Assembly: GCA_002367695.1 (NCBI GenBank) | Contig: DFDK01000094.1 | Span: 1-15,772, forward strand | Source: Acidimicrobium sp. UBA3029 | GTDB lineage: Bacteria > Actinomycetota > Acidimicrobiia > Acidimicrobiales > Ilumatobacteraceae | DNA: 15,772 nucleotides | Direction of reading: 5' to 3' | Shown: piece by piece, positions 5,910-13,464 of the stretch | Position numbering within the stretch: position 1 is the first letter of the stretch | How the letters are laid out: every line of letters begins with the position of its first letter | The notes under the pieces: model-generated | The model's input: only the letters and a program-made list of their open reading frames with translations | What the model was told of the DNA's origin: nothing | Database searches by the model: none | Program-made: the position numbers and the translations under genes

Positions 5910-7082
5910 TCAGATTGGAGGGTCATCAGTATCGGCGGAATATGAGTCCTTAAAGTCAGGAAGCGGAAAATGACCGGTACGGTCACGCGGTGCATAGTGC
6001 TCTGCCCAGTTGTATTTGTTGCTCGGATGTTCTGTTGCATCCACGGCCACTCTTCGGAACGATTCGAGTTTCCCTGTTCGATCCATTGCCCATGGGCCAA
6101 CCCGCAAACTCAAATACACAATTGCACCGACTATGAGTGGCATCCAATATTGCGCAAGTCGATAGCTCAACACGCCAACGGTTGCCACACTTCGCGTTAA
6201 ACCAAAACCAACAAGAGTTGGAATATAAATACTCTCAACGATGCCAAGCCCACCTGGCGTTAGCGGCACCACGGCCATGATGTTCGCAAGTCCGAATGCA
6301 ACGATCAGTCCACGCAAGTCAACGTGTGCGCCAAAAGCAAGCAAGAACACCCAAAGTGCTGCCATGTCGAGCAACCAATTGAGAAGCGCCCAAATGAACA
6401 CTCGCACTAATAGCCCACGTTCGCGCGCGAGACCTTGCAAACGAAAACCAAGTTGACGCAAGACCTCGGCAGCATTGTCTGGATTCATTCGCATCTTTGT
6501 TGCAATCCATTTGATACTTCGCTCAGCCCGACCCTGCCCGTCGATTAACCCAACGACAAGTCCAGTTGCAACCAGCATCAAAATCACTCCAACAAGAGCC
6601 GCAGATCCGTAGGCGGCGTTGACACCTCGACCCGGAATAGAAGCAATTAGTCCAACCCACAAAATAAGATTGAGTACAACGGCCGATCCGAGACCTGCCG
6701 TTGCAAGAGCGAAACCAGCATCAGGCCCAGGCACACCCGAACTTGTGAGCAACTTAAAACCAAGTGCGCTGCTCGCAGCGTTACCGGCGGGCAAAACCTG
6801 GCTCACTGACTTGGTGCTCAACTGAATACGGAACAGTCGCCAAATCGAAATTGAGTGACGAGATTCACCGAGGGCTACATGGGTTAGCGACGAATACGCA
6901 AACAATGCTGCAAATTCAAGACCGAGCCCACACAGGAGCAAACTTGGGCGCACTCGAGACAGTTCCGTAAACGCTTTGCCGAAACCTGGTATCAGTGGCA
7001 GAACAAAGAAATAGATGATGATGGCGAATATCACCCACTTGAGGGCCACGAGGGTTGACTTCAAGCCACTCTGGATTGCCAT
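5910..7082 (-). CDS. Lysylphosphatidylglycerol synthase-like / YbhN-type flippase membrane protein
   Basis: Integral membrane protein of 390 residues with about eight hydrophobic spans and a charged cytoplasmic tail of roughly 55 residues. VLPAGNAASSALGFKLL in the first half and VVPLTPGGLGIVES in the second are the two conserved PxG loops of the lysylphosphatidylglycerol synthase transmembrane (UPF0104/YbhN) family. The soluble aminoacyl-transfer domain of true MprF is absent, so a lipid-translocating or flippase-like role is more probable than lysyl transfer. The lipid moved is unknown. Its ATG faces the dehydrogenase gene across 69 bp. The MaoC gene follows in the same direction after 30 bp but has its own hexamer. 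Confidence 0.85.
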   Translation of the reverse strand: MAIQSGLKSTLVALKWVIFAIIIYFFVLPLIPGFGKAFTELSRVRPSLLLCGLGLEFAALFAYSSLTHVALGESRHSISIWRLFRIQLSTKSVSQVLPAGNAASSALGFKLLTSSGVPGPDAGFALATAGLGSAVVLNLILWVGLIASIPGRGVNAAYGSAALVGVILMLVATGLVVGLIDGQGRAERSIKWIATKMRMNPDNAAEVLRQLGFRLQGLARERGLLVRVFIWALLNWLLDMAALWVFLLAFGAHVDLRGLIVAFGLANIMAVVPLTPGGLGIVESIYIPTLVGFGLTRSVATVGVLSYRLAQYWMPLIVGAIVYLSLRVGPWAMDRTGKLESFRRVAVDATEHPSNKYNWAEHYAPRDRTGHFPLPDFKDSYSADTDDPPI

Positions 7083-7088
7083 TAGTAA

Positions 7089-7094
7089 ATCCTA
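7089..7094 (-). promoter_or_regulatory. -10 hexamer for flippase-like gene
   Basis: TAGGAT, 6 bases before ATG 7082, in the 69-bp divergent gap. Confidence 0.6.
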
Positions 7095-7138
7095 TTTGCT
7101 GAGCGTCCCCGAGTTGTGCCTCTGGTCCCAAATGTAAC

Positions 7139-7144
7139 TAGCGT
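7139..7144 (+). promoter_or_regulatory. -10 hexamer for methylsuccinyl-CoA dehydrogenase-type gene
   Basis: TAGCGT, 7 bases before ATG 7152. A TTGTGC 19 bases upstream is a weak -35 candidate. Confidence 0.62.
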
Positions 7145-7151
7145 TTAGTGC

Positions 7152-8756
7152 ATGTCAAGCACAAGCGATCTCGCCCAAGCCGCGCAGGCAATCGAAAAAG
7201 CCAAAAAAATTATTGACACAGGTGTCGCATATCTCGCATCTACTGGTGGCCCTGATGTTCATCAACAACTTGCATATGATCTCGCGCATTCTGCTGCGGC
7301 AGTAGAGACCGCGCGCGCGATGCTTGACTATGGATCCAAGGGCGAGACTGAAGCACTTCTCACTTGCGCATTCACCGCCGACATGATCTTTGAAGTTTCT
7401 TCGCGTCTATTGGGCAGAGAACACCTGTGGGGCGTTGAACCCCACCCACTCGAAGGCGCATACGATTTTATGGCAACGTTTCGTGATCCAGTATTTGTCG
7501 CATCACTTGCAGAAAAATCTGGACCACGACATCTCGATGATGATTTCGAAATGGTTCAAGACACCTTCCGAAGTTTTGCCAGCAAAGTTATTGCCCCGCG
7601 CGCTGAACATGTGCATCGCTTCAACGAAGATGTTCCCGAAGAAGTCATTGCAGGACTCGCAGACCTCGGCGCATTTGGTCTCTCGGTGCCCGCAGAATAC
7701 GGAGGCTTCTCCGAAGGTGGCGACGGTGAATACATGGCCAACTGCATTGCAACCGAAGAATTGTCACGCGCTTCGCTAGGTATTGGTGGCTCACTCATCA
7801 CTCGTCCCGAGATCCTCACACGCGCACTTGTCAACGGCGGCACTGAAGCACAAAAACAATACTGGCTTCCAAAACTCGCAACTGCCGAAGTCATGGCAGC
7901 AGTTGCCGTGACCGAACCCGACTATGGCAGCGACGTTGCAAATATAAAAGTTACGGCCGTTAAAGCAGAGAACGAAAAAGGCGAAGCCGGCTACGTCATC
8001 AATGGAGTTAAAACTTGGTGCACATTTGCTGCGCGCGCAAACGTGCTGATGCTTCTTGCCCGCACTGACCCAGATCGCACTAAGACACATCGCGGCCTCA
8101 GCGTGTTGATCGTGCCAAAACCGCTTGGCGATGCACACGGCTTTATGTTCGATCAGCCTGGTGGCGGCAAAATGGAAGGCCGCCCCATTGACACCATCGG
8201 TTATCGCGGTATGCATTCATACGAAATAGCTCTTGAAAATTGGTGGGTTCCAGCCGATCACTTAATCGGTGAAGAGGCGGGCCTCGGCAAAGGTTTCTAT
8301 TACCAAATGAGTGGTTTTGAAAATGGTCGCCTGCAAACAGCAGCACGTGCAGTTGGCGTGATGCAGGCTGCATACGAAGCAGCGCTCGCCTATGCCAATA
8401 ATCGCAAAGTTTTTGGTAGCAACATCGCCGAATATCAACTCACCCAAATCAAGCTTGGGCGCATGGCAGCCATCATTCAAGCTTCACGACAATTTAGTTA
8501 CGTAGTTGCCAAACTGATGGGCAAAGGTGAAGGCACAATGGAAGCAAGCATGGTCAAGGCCTACGTATGCAAAGCAGCAGAATGGGTCACTCGAGAAGCG
8601 ATGCAGATTCACGGTGGCTTTGGCTACGCCGAAGAATATTCGGTGAGCAGATTATTTGTCGATGCACGCGTACTCTCAATTTTTGAAGGCGCCGACGAAA
8701 CACTGTGTCTTAAGGTGATTGCTCGCAAACTTGTTGAAGAGTCCAACGCTAAATAG
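7152..8756 (+). CDS. mcd: Acyl-CoA dehydrogenase with long N-terminal extension, (2S)-methylsuccinyl-CoA dehydrogenase type
   Basis: FAD-dependent acyl-CoA dehydrogenase of 534 residues, about 150 longer than ordinary ACADs. Residues 1-135 are a helical extension rich in Ala (AQAAQAIEKAKKIIDTGVAYL, then AAVETARAMLDYG). The ACAD core then starts at FEMVQDTFRSFASKVIAPRAE. VTEPDYGSDVANIKV is the flavin/substrate loop, MQIHGGFGYAEEY the C-terminal FAD-contact loop, and E512 in IFEGADE occupies the place of the catalytic base. Extension plus core is the architecture of (2S)-methylsuccinyl-CoA dehydrogenase, which makes mesaconyl-CoA in the ethylmalonyl-CoA pathway; the Rhodobacter enzyme is about 547 residues. 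The nearby MaoC and CitE-type genes support this. An unrelated extended ACAD remains possible. It is transcribed alone and its stop lies 3 bp from the HAD gene stop. Confidence 0.82.
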   Translation: MSSTSDLAQAAQAIEKAKKIIDTGVAYLASTGGPDVHQQLAYDLAHSAAAVETARAMLDYGSKGETEALLTCAFTADMIFEVSSRLLGREHLWGVEPHPLEGAYDFMATFRDPVFVASLAEKSGPRHLDDDFEMVQDTFRSFASKVIAPRAEHVHRFNEDVPEEVIAGLADLGAFGLSVPAEYGGFSEGGDGEYMANCIATEELSRASLGIGGSLITRPEILTRALVNGGTEAQKQYWLPKLATAEVMAAVAVTEPDYGSDVANIKVTAVKAENEKGEAGYVINGVKTWCTFAARANVLMLLARTDPDRTKTHRGLSVLIVPKPLGDAHGFMFDQPGGGKMEGRPIDTIGYRGMHSYEIALENWWVPADHLIGEEAGLGKGFYYQMSGFENGRLQTAARAVGVMQAAYEAALAYANNRKVFGSNIAEYQLTQIKLGRMAAIIQASRQFSYVVAKLMGKGEGTMEASMVKAYVCKAAEWVTREAMQIHGGFGYAEEYSVSRLFVDARVLSIFEGADETLCLKVIARKLVEESNAK

Positions 8757-8759
8757 AAA

Positions 8760-9473
8760 CTAGATAAAGGCAAGTAGTTCGTGAAGCGAATGAATTCGCT
8801 CACATGTTTCATGCGCACGGTGATCGTACGGGTCGAGCAGTATTGGTACGAGTCCAGCATTTTGAGCACCACCAATGTCGTTCACATACGAGTCGCCTAC
8901 ATATGCAATGCGATCGTTGGTAATTCCCTTTCCGTTCATTAAACGTAAAGCGTCAGCAAAGATTCCAGGGTGCGGTTTGGCCACACCAATTACGTGCGAG
9001 TCGGTCACGATATCGACAGGCACTCCCGCACCAGTCCCCACTTGGCATATGCACTGATTGGCAAGCGTTGCCTCAACCTGTCCACTTGCATTTGACACGA
9101 TCCCAATCGGTAATCCTGCAAGATGCATCTTCCACAAGGCGGCAGCCGACTCGAGTAGAGGGAATCGCCACAAAAATGGCGAGAAAACATTTCGCAATTT
9201 GACGATTGCAGTTTCAATATCATTTTCTGCAATGCCTGCGCTCAACGCATACCCACGTCGATATCCGTCCCAGCTAAAGGCATCTATCGATTTGCCTTGC
9301 TCTCGCTGAGCAATCACATCTATTGCTGCCATGCCTGCGTAATGCGCGCGAGTGCAACTCTCAATACTGCCGTCACCACCTAGCGTGCGAATTATTGCAC
9401 CCAGTGTCACTGGGTCTGGCAGTAGAAAGATGCCACCTGCATCAAACAGGATGGCGTCAAAACGTTTTGTCAC
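8760..9473 (-). CDS. HAD-superfamily hydrolase
   Basis: Haloacid dehalogenase-type hydrolase, 237 residues, probably a small-molecule phosphatase. Motif I is F10-D11-A12-G13-G14, with nucleophile D11, but the usual second Asp is Gly13. Motif II is VSNAS, motif III the Lys of KPHPGIF, and motif IV YVGDSYVNDIGGA with the Mg-binding Asp residues. A helical cap lies between motifs I and II. The GTG start shares bases with the CitE-type stop (GTGA overlap), so it is probably translated by coupling. The tight link suggests a house-cleaning role for the lyase pathway, but no substrate can be named. DAGG-type motif I occurs in other HAD families, so loss of activity should not be assumed. Confidence 0.88.
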   Translation of the reverse strand: MTKRFDAILFDAGGIFLLPDPVTLGAIIRTLGGDGSIESCTRAHYAGMAAIDVIAQREQGKSIDAFSWDGYRRGYALSAGIAENDIETAIVKLRNVFSPFLWRFPLLESAAALWKMHLAGLPIGIVSNASGQVEATLANQCICQVGTGAGVPVDIVTDSHVIGVAKPHPGIFADALRLMNGKGITNDRIAYVGDSYVNDIGGAQNAGLVPILLDPYDHRAHETCERIHSLHELLAFI

Positions 9474-10411
9474 GCTTGTGGTGTGCGAGTACGACCTGCG
9501 AGCTCACCACGAGTGATGAACTTGAGAGCCATCTTGCGACTTGCTTCATCGATCATCTCAAGACCAAACATCACGGCACCCTTGCCATCAGTTTCTGTCG
9601 CCTGGTTGTACGCATCCAAAATCTGCCACGCCTTATCAAACTGTTCTTGTGTTGGCGAAAATACGTCGTTGAGCACATCCACTTGGTCTGGGTGCAATGC
9701 CCACTTGCCGTCGTAGCCAAGTGTGCGCGTGCGTTTTGAATATTCGCGCAACGCATCGTTGTCGCGCACATGCAGGAATGGTCCGTCAATAACTTGCAGT
9801 CCGTTTGCGCGACCAGCCATCAGAATCTTGCTGAACACGTAGTGAAAGTGATCTCCTGGATAGTCAGCAATCTGCACGCCACCGGTGAGCACGGGCATTT
9901 CCATACTTGCCGAAAAGTCTGCTGGTCCAAAAATGATGGTCTCAAGCCGAGGGCTAGCTTCACAAATCTCTTCCACATTGATGAGCCCACGTGCAGTTTC
10001 AATTTGCGCTTCGATTCCAATGTGGCCAACTGGTAGCCCACTTGCAATCTCTACCTGGCGCAGCAGTAAATCTGCAGCAACTACTTGCGCTGCATTTTCT
10101 ACTTTTGGCAACATGATTTCGTCCAAACGATCTCCTGCATTACCGACAACTTCCAAAATGTCATAGGCAGTCCACTTGGTGCTCCAGTCGTTGATGCGAA
10201 CGCACAACACTTTGTTACCCCAGTCGTTGCCGCGAATTGCGCTGACAATGCGGGCGCGCGATGCTTCTTTTTCTTTTGGTGCAACCGCATCTTCAAGATC
10301 TAAAAACACCATGTCGGCATTGGTGCCAGGGCCTTTGTTCATCATCTTTTCGGATGAACCAGGAATTGCGAGACAGGAACGGCGTGGGAGGTTGCGTGAA
10401 CGTAAAGACAT
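9470..10411 (-). CDS. HpcH/HpaI aldolase / CitE-type CoA lyase, possible malyl-CoA/beta-methylmalyl-CoA lyase
   Basis: A 313-residue TIM-barrel lyase of the CitE/malyl-CoA lyase family. RRSCLAIPGSSEKM begins the first strand, then DMVFLDLEDAVAPKEK carries the conserved L-E-D-x-V/A. R72 in VRIND is the likely acyl-group arginine, LPKVE follows, and E138 (QIETARG) and D165 (GPADFSAS) fit the Mg2+ ligands. KWALHPDQ near the C-terminus is also typical. It probably cleaves methylmalyl-CoA to glyoxylate and propionyl-CoA, or makes malyl-CoA; mycobacterial CitE-like lyases acting on citramalyl-CoA are the alternative. I chose the ATG at 10411 rather than an upstream in-frame start: a TAGCCT hexamer ends seven bases before it, and family homology begins there. 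The HAD gene is coupled downstream. Confidence 0.85.
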   Translation of the reverse strand: MSLRSRNLPRRSCLAIPGSSEKMMNKGPGTNADMVFLDLEDAVAPKEKEASRARIVSAIRGNDWGNKVLCVRINDWSTKWTAYDILEVVGNAGDRLDEIMLPKVENAAQVVAADLLLRQVEIASGLPVGHIGIEAQIETARGLINVEEICEASPRLETIIFGPADFSASMEMPVLTGGVQIADYPGDHFHYVFSKILMAGRANGLQVIDGPFLHVRDNDALREYSKRTRTLGYDGKWALHPDQVDVLNDVFSPTQEQFDKAWQILDAYNQATETDGKGAVMFGLEMIDEASRKMALKFITRGELAGRTRTPQA

Positions 10412-10418
10412 AGCTCTT

Positions 10419-10424
10419 AGGCTA
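10419..10424 (-). promoter_or_regulatory. -10 hexamer for CitE-type gene
   Basis: TAGCCT, 7 bases before ATG 10411. Its TAG is also the stop codon of the upstream eIF2B-like gene. Confidence 0.58.
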
Positions 10425-11258
10425 CATCGCGCTTCGTACCAGCATCTCGGTGGATGCTGGGCATTCGCCAACAAAATTTTGCACTGTTTTTTGTGCGTTA
10501 TTTTGCCCGGTATCTATATCAAAGTTCGAAATACCCGTAGGTCCAATAAACCGCCCAAGTAGTTGACGGGGAATCACATCTACGTCGCTGCGCCACGGTG
10601 CATCGGCATCACGATTGGCCAACTTCATCGCATTCCATAACTCGATCGGCAATCGTGTGCCAAGCCGAGTCACAGTCCACGCCGGCAAGTTGTTGCAATA
10701 TGCGAGTGCCGCGACTGCATGCGCGCCTCCAACACTCAGCACTTCGGTGCCACCGCAACCAAGTGCATCAATGATCACGACATCACTCATCTGCACACCA
10801 ATTGCTGCATGCTCCAAGGTCACTCCCTGCACCTCAATATCAAGTCGCTCAAGTGCATTTACCGCTGCGTCACCAGTACCAAAAGAGTCGACGATGATTG
10901 CGCGACAATCGCCACGCCGTGCAATCGCCTCAAGCGCAGTTGGGCTCCACCCAACCATGCACACAGTCGCATCTGCAGGCAAAGTATCTATCAAATAATT
11001 TGTGGTTTCGTCTGCGTCCATGCGGTCACTCAGCTCTTGTGCTTTTTCAAAAGGGTCGGCTGCTGCGAGCACGCTTGCACACAACCACCACAAGGGTGCA
11101 CATGTGGGGTGTCGCTCAACAATTCGGCGGGCCGCAAGTACCAACCCTGCGGGCTCAGATCTCAGTCCTCGGAGGGCCTGAGCCGTTTCGACGACTAGCG
11201 AAACTGGGTCCGCCCCAGTGGCACGTGCCACATACCGCAGATGCTCAATGGGGTGCAT
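10422..11258 (-). CDS. Conserved protein of unknown role, eIF2B-like Rossmann-type domain
   Basis: A 278-residue protein I cannot name. Residues 1-90 are helical (HPIEHLRYVARATGADP, later RHPTCAPLWWLCASVLAA). Residues about 105-240 alternate strands and helices: VCMVGWS, AIIVDSFG, DVVIIDALGCGG, then GGAHAVAALAY, then LPAWTVTRLGTRLP. The last blocks resemble the eIF2B/ribose-1,5-bisphosphate isomerase fold (strand, G, helix ALA, P-x-W/Y-V). From memory, similar proteins with HPIEHLRYVAR starts and a WWL motif occur in other Acidimicrobiia. No catalytic residue is evident. Its stop codon TAG (10422-10424) forms the first three bases of the -10 hexamer of the CitE-type gene. It diverges from the Trx-fold gene across 38 bp. 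Confidence 0.75.
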   Translation of the reverse strand: MHPIEHLRYVARATGADPVSLVVETAQALRGLRSEPAGLVLAARRIVERHPTCAPLWWLCASVLAAADPFEKAQELSDRMDADETTNYLIDTLPADATVCMVGWSPTALEAIARRGDCRAIIVDSFGTGDAAVNALERLDIEVQGVTLEHAAIGVQMSDVVIIDALGCGGTEVLSVGGAHAVAALAYCNNLPAWTVTRLGTRLPIELWNAMKLANRDADAPWRSDVDVIPRQLLGRFIGPTGISNFDIDTGQNNAQKTVQNFVGECPASTEMLVRSAM

Positions 11259-11265
11259 TTCCCAA

Positions 11266-11271
11266 ACGATA
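11266..11271 (-). promoter_or_regulatory. -10 hexamer for eIF2B-like gene
   Basis: TATCGT, 7 bases before ATG 11258. A TTGACG lies 15 bases further upstream, closer than the usual 17. Confidence 0.65.
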
Positions 11272-11283
11272 GTGCCGACTTGC

Positions 11284-11289
11284 TACCGT
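11284..11289 (+). promoter_or_regulatory. -10 hexamer for Trx-fold gene
   Basis: TACCGT, 7 bases before GTG 11297. It points to the GTG rather than the out-of-frame ATG at 11293. Confidence 0.62.
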
Positions 11290-11296
11290 CAAATGT

Positions 11297-11785
11297 GTGA
11301 CAACTTCACCTTCTCTCGACACCATGCTCCAACCGCTCACGGGCAACGCCCGACCTCTTCGCGAATGGCTCACCACTTTCCACCTCGCATCCGTGGTCAT
11401 CGACCCGTTCACCAACGAAAGCGCATGGATCCTTGAAACCGCAGCGCGCGTATTGCATCAATTTGCCGACGCCGCAGTTCGGGTCAACTTCATTGTCGCC
11501 GGTTCACCATCCGAAGCAAAGCAATTTCTTGGACCACTCGCCGATCAGTTTCTGACCTTTTCAGATCCAGATCGCATCATGATTAAACAGCTCGGCCTCA
11601 GCCAATTGCCTGCTTTTGTCTTCATTCAAAGCGATGGCACAGTGCCAGCATCCGCCGAGGGTTGGAGCCCAGCGTCATGGCGCACAGTTGCCAACCAAAT
11701 TGCACTAACCGTGCAGTGGCAGCAGCCTCAGTTTCCAGTGGCGGGCGATCCAGGCTCGTTTAAGGGCACACCAGCGCTGGCGTAA
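11297..11785 (+). CDS. Thioredoxin-fold protein lacking the CxxC motif
   Basis: A 162-residue protein starting at GTG, supported by TACCGT ending seven bases upstream; the ATG at 11293 is in another frame. VVIDPFTNE followed by S42-A-W-I45 sits where thioredoxin has its CxxC. VNFIVAG, then LGLSQLP105-AFVFIQ with the cis-proline, and GWSPASWRTVANQI fit the rest of the thioredoxin fold. Both cysteines are absent, so it cannot be a dithiol oxidoreductase; a binding or scaffold role is more probable. The C-terminal tail ends with GDPGSFKGTPALA. The fumarase gene starts 20 bp downstream in the same direction, with its own hexamer. Confidence 0.75.
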   Translation: MTTSPSLDTMLQPLTGNARPLREWLTTFHLASVVIDPFTNESAWILETAARVLHQFADAAVRVNFIVAGSPSEAKQFLGPLADQFLTFSDPDRIMIKQLGLSQLPAFVFIQSDGTVPASAEGWSPASWRTVANQIALTVQWQQPQFPVAGDPGSFKGTPALA

Positions 11786-11793
11786 GCCATGCG

Positions 11794-11799
11794 TAGCGT
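11794..11799 (+). promoter_or_regulatory. -10 hexamer for fumarase gene
   Basis: TAGCGT, 6 bases before ATG 11806, in the 20-bp gap after the Trx-fold gene; the same hexamer as at 7139. Confidence 0.6.
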
Positions 11800-11805
11800 G
11801 TAGCT

Positions 11806-13464
11806 ATGGCCAAGCCACCGCAAGAGCCGTTCACACATTCGGAGTTGCTTCCGCTCGGTCCGGATACAACCGAATACCGACTGCTGACAACACAGGGTGT
11901 TTCTACTTTCTCGACCAGCGAAGGAACCTTTCTTAAAGTTTCCCCAGAAGCAATCACGCATCTCACTGAGCACGCAATGCGAGACATTGCTCACTTACTG
12001 CGCACGTCGCACCTACAACAATTAGCAAATATTCTGAAAGACCTAGAAGCCAGTGACAACGATCGTTTTGTTGCGCTCGACCTGCTGAAGAATGCCAGCA
12101 TCGCCGCAGGTGGCATTTTGCCGATGTGTCAAGACACCGGAACCGCAATAGTAAAGGCAAAAAAAGGTCAGCGCGTGTACACCGGCGGCGGTGACGATGA
12201 AGCCATCAGCCGCGGCATTTACAACACATACCAAACCAGCAACCTTCGCTACAGCCAGCTTGCACCGCTTTCAATGTTTGAAGAAGTCAATACAGATACC
12301 AATCTTCCAGCTGAAATCAAAATCGCTGCGGTTGACGGTGACGAATACAAATTTTTATTTATCGCCAAGGGTGGTGGATCAGCCAATAAGAGTTATTTGT
12401 TTCAAGAGACAAAGGCACTGCTCAATGAAAAGACATTGTTGCCGTGGCTGTTTGACAAAATGAAAACACTCGGTACTGCGGCATGCCCTCCGTATCACTT
12501 GGCAATTGTTGTTGGCGGCACGTCAGCAGAGTTTGCAGTAGAGACCGCAAAACTTGCAAGCACTCACTATCTCGATTCGTTGCCTACGTCAGGCAGCAAG
12601 GCTGGTCACGCATTTCGCGATATTGAATTAGAAGCCAAGGTGCTCAAGCTTGCACAACTAACAGGCATCGGTGCACAATTCGGTGGCAAATACTTTTGCC
12701 ACGATGTGCGTGTCATTCGGCTTCCACGTCACGGTGCAAGTTGCCCGATTGCAATGGCTGTGTCGTGTAGCGCCGATCGCCAAGCGCTCGGCAAGATCAC
12801 TGCAGACGGAGTTTTTCTCGAAGTGCTCGAAACCGACCCTGCGCGTTTTCTTCCTGAAGTCACCACCGACCAATTGGCTTCTGAGGTCGTTGCGATTGAC
12901 CTCAATCAATCAATGTCCGAGATCCGCGACACGCTGTCGAAGTACCCAGTTAAGACTCGCGTGATGCTGAGCGGGCCAATGGTGGTGGCACGCGACATTG
13001 CGCACGCCAAGATCAAGGAGCGCTTAGATGCCGGCGAAGGCTTGCCGCAATACATGAAAGACCACTGTGTGTATTACGCAGGCCCAGCAAAAACACCTGA
13101 AGGTATGGCGTCAGGTTCGTTTGGCCCAACTACTGCTGGTCGCATGGACAGTTACGTTGCAGAGTTTCAAGCCGCAGGTGGAAGTTTCGTCATGCTCGCA
13201 AAAGGCAACCGATCCCGACAAGTCACTGATGCGTGCAATACCTACGGTGGTTTTTATCTTGGCTCTATCGGTGGCCCAGCAGCCAGGCTCGCCCAAGACT
13301 GCATCACCAAAGTCGAAGTACTCGAATACGCCGAGTTGGGCATGGAAGCGGTGTGGAAGATCGAAGTACATGACTTCCCTGCTTTCATCGTCGTCGACGA
13401 CAAGGGCAATGATTTTTTTGATGCTGTTAACGCCACAAGTGGCGTGCAAATCAATATTCGCTAA
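11806..13464 (+). CDS. fumA: Class I fumarate hydratase, [4Fe-4S]
   Basis: TCA-cycle enzyme converting fumarate to L-malate, 552 residues, the usual length for the one-chain class I enzyme. Cluster cysteines are C108 in MCQDTGTA, C227 in GTAACPPYH and C321 in VSCSADRQ. Their spacing (119 and 94 residues) equals that of E. coli FumA (105, 224, 318). The N-terminal alpha domain runs through VVGGTSAE. The C-terminal beta domain includes MLSGPMVVARDIAHAK, YYAGPAKTPEG, SFGPTTAGRMD and LAKGNRS. The start is the ATG six bases after TAGCGT. The oxygen-sensitive cluster suggests low oxygen or active repair, although class I fumarases also occur in aerobes. Its stop directly abuts the stop of the convergent LLM gene. 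The symbol is by family. Confidence 0.95.
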   Translation: MAKPPQEPFTHSELLPLGPDTTEYRLLTTQGVSTFSTSEGTFLKVSPEAITHLTEHAMRDIAHLLRTSHLQQLANILKDLEASDNDRFVALDLLKNASIAAGGILPMCQDTGTAIVKAKKGQRVYTGGGDDEAISRGIYNTYQTSNLRYSQLAPLSMFEEVNTDTNLPAEIKIAAVDGDEYKFLFIAKGGGSANKSYLFQETKALLNEKTLLPWLFDKMKTLGTAACPPYHLAIVVGGTSAEFAVETAKLASTHYLDSLPTSGSKAGHAFRDIELEAKVLKLAQLTGIGAQFGGKYFCHDVRVIRLPRHGASCPIAMAVSCSADRQALGKITADGVFLEVLETDPARFLPEVTTDQLASEVVAIDLNQSMSEIRDTLSKYPVKTRVMLSGPMVVARDIAHAKIKERLDAGEGLPQYMKDHCVYYAGPAKTPEGMASGSFGPTTAGRMDSYVAEFQAAGGSFVMLAKGNRSRQVTDACNTYGGFYLGSIGGPAARLAQDCITKVEVLEYAELGMEAVWKIEVHDFPAFIVVDDKGNDFFDAVNATSGVQINIR

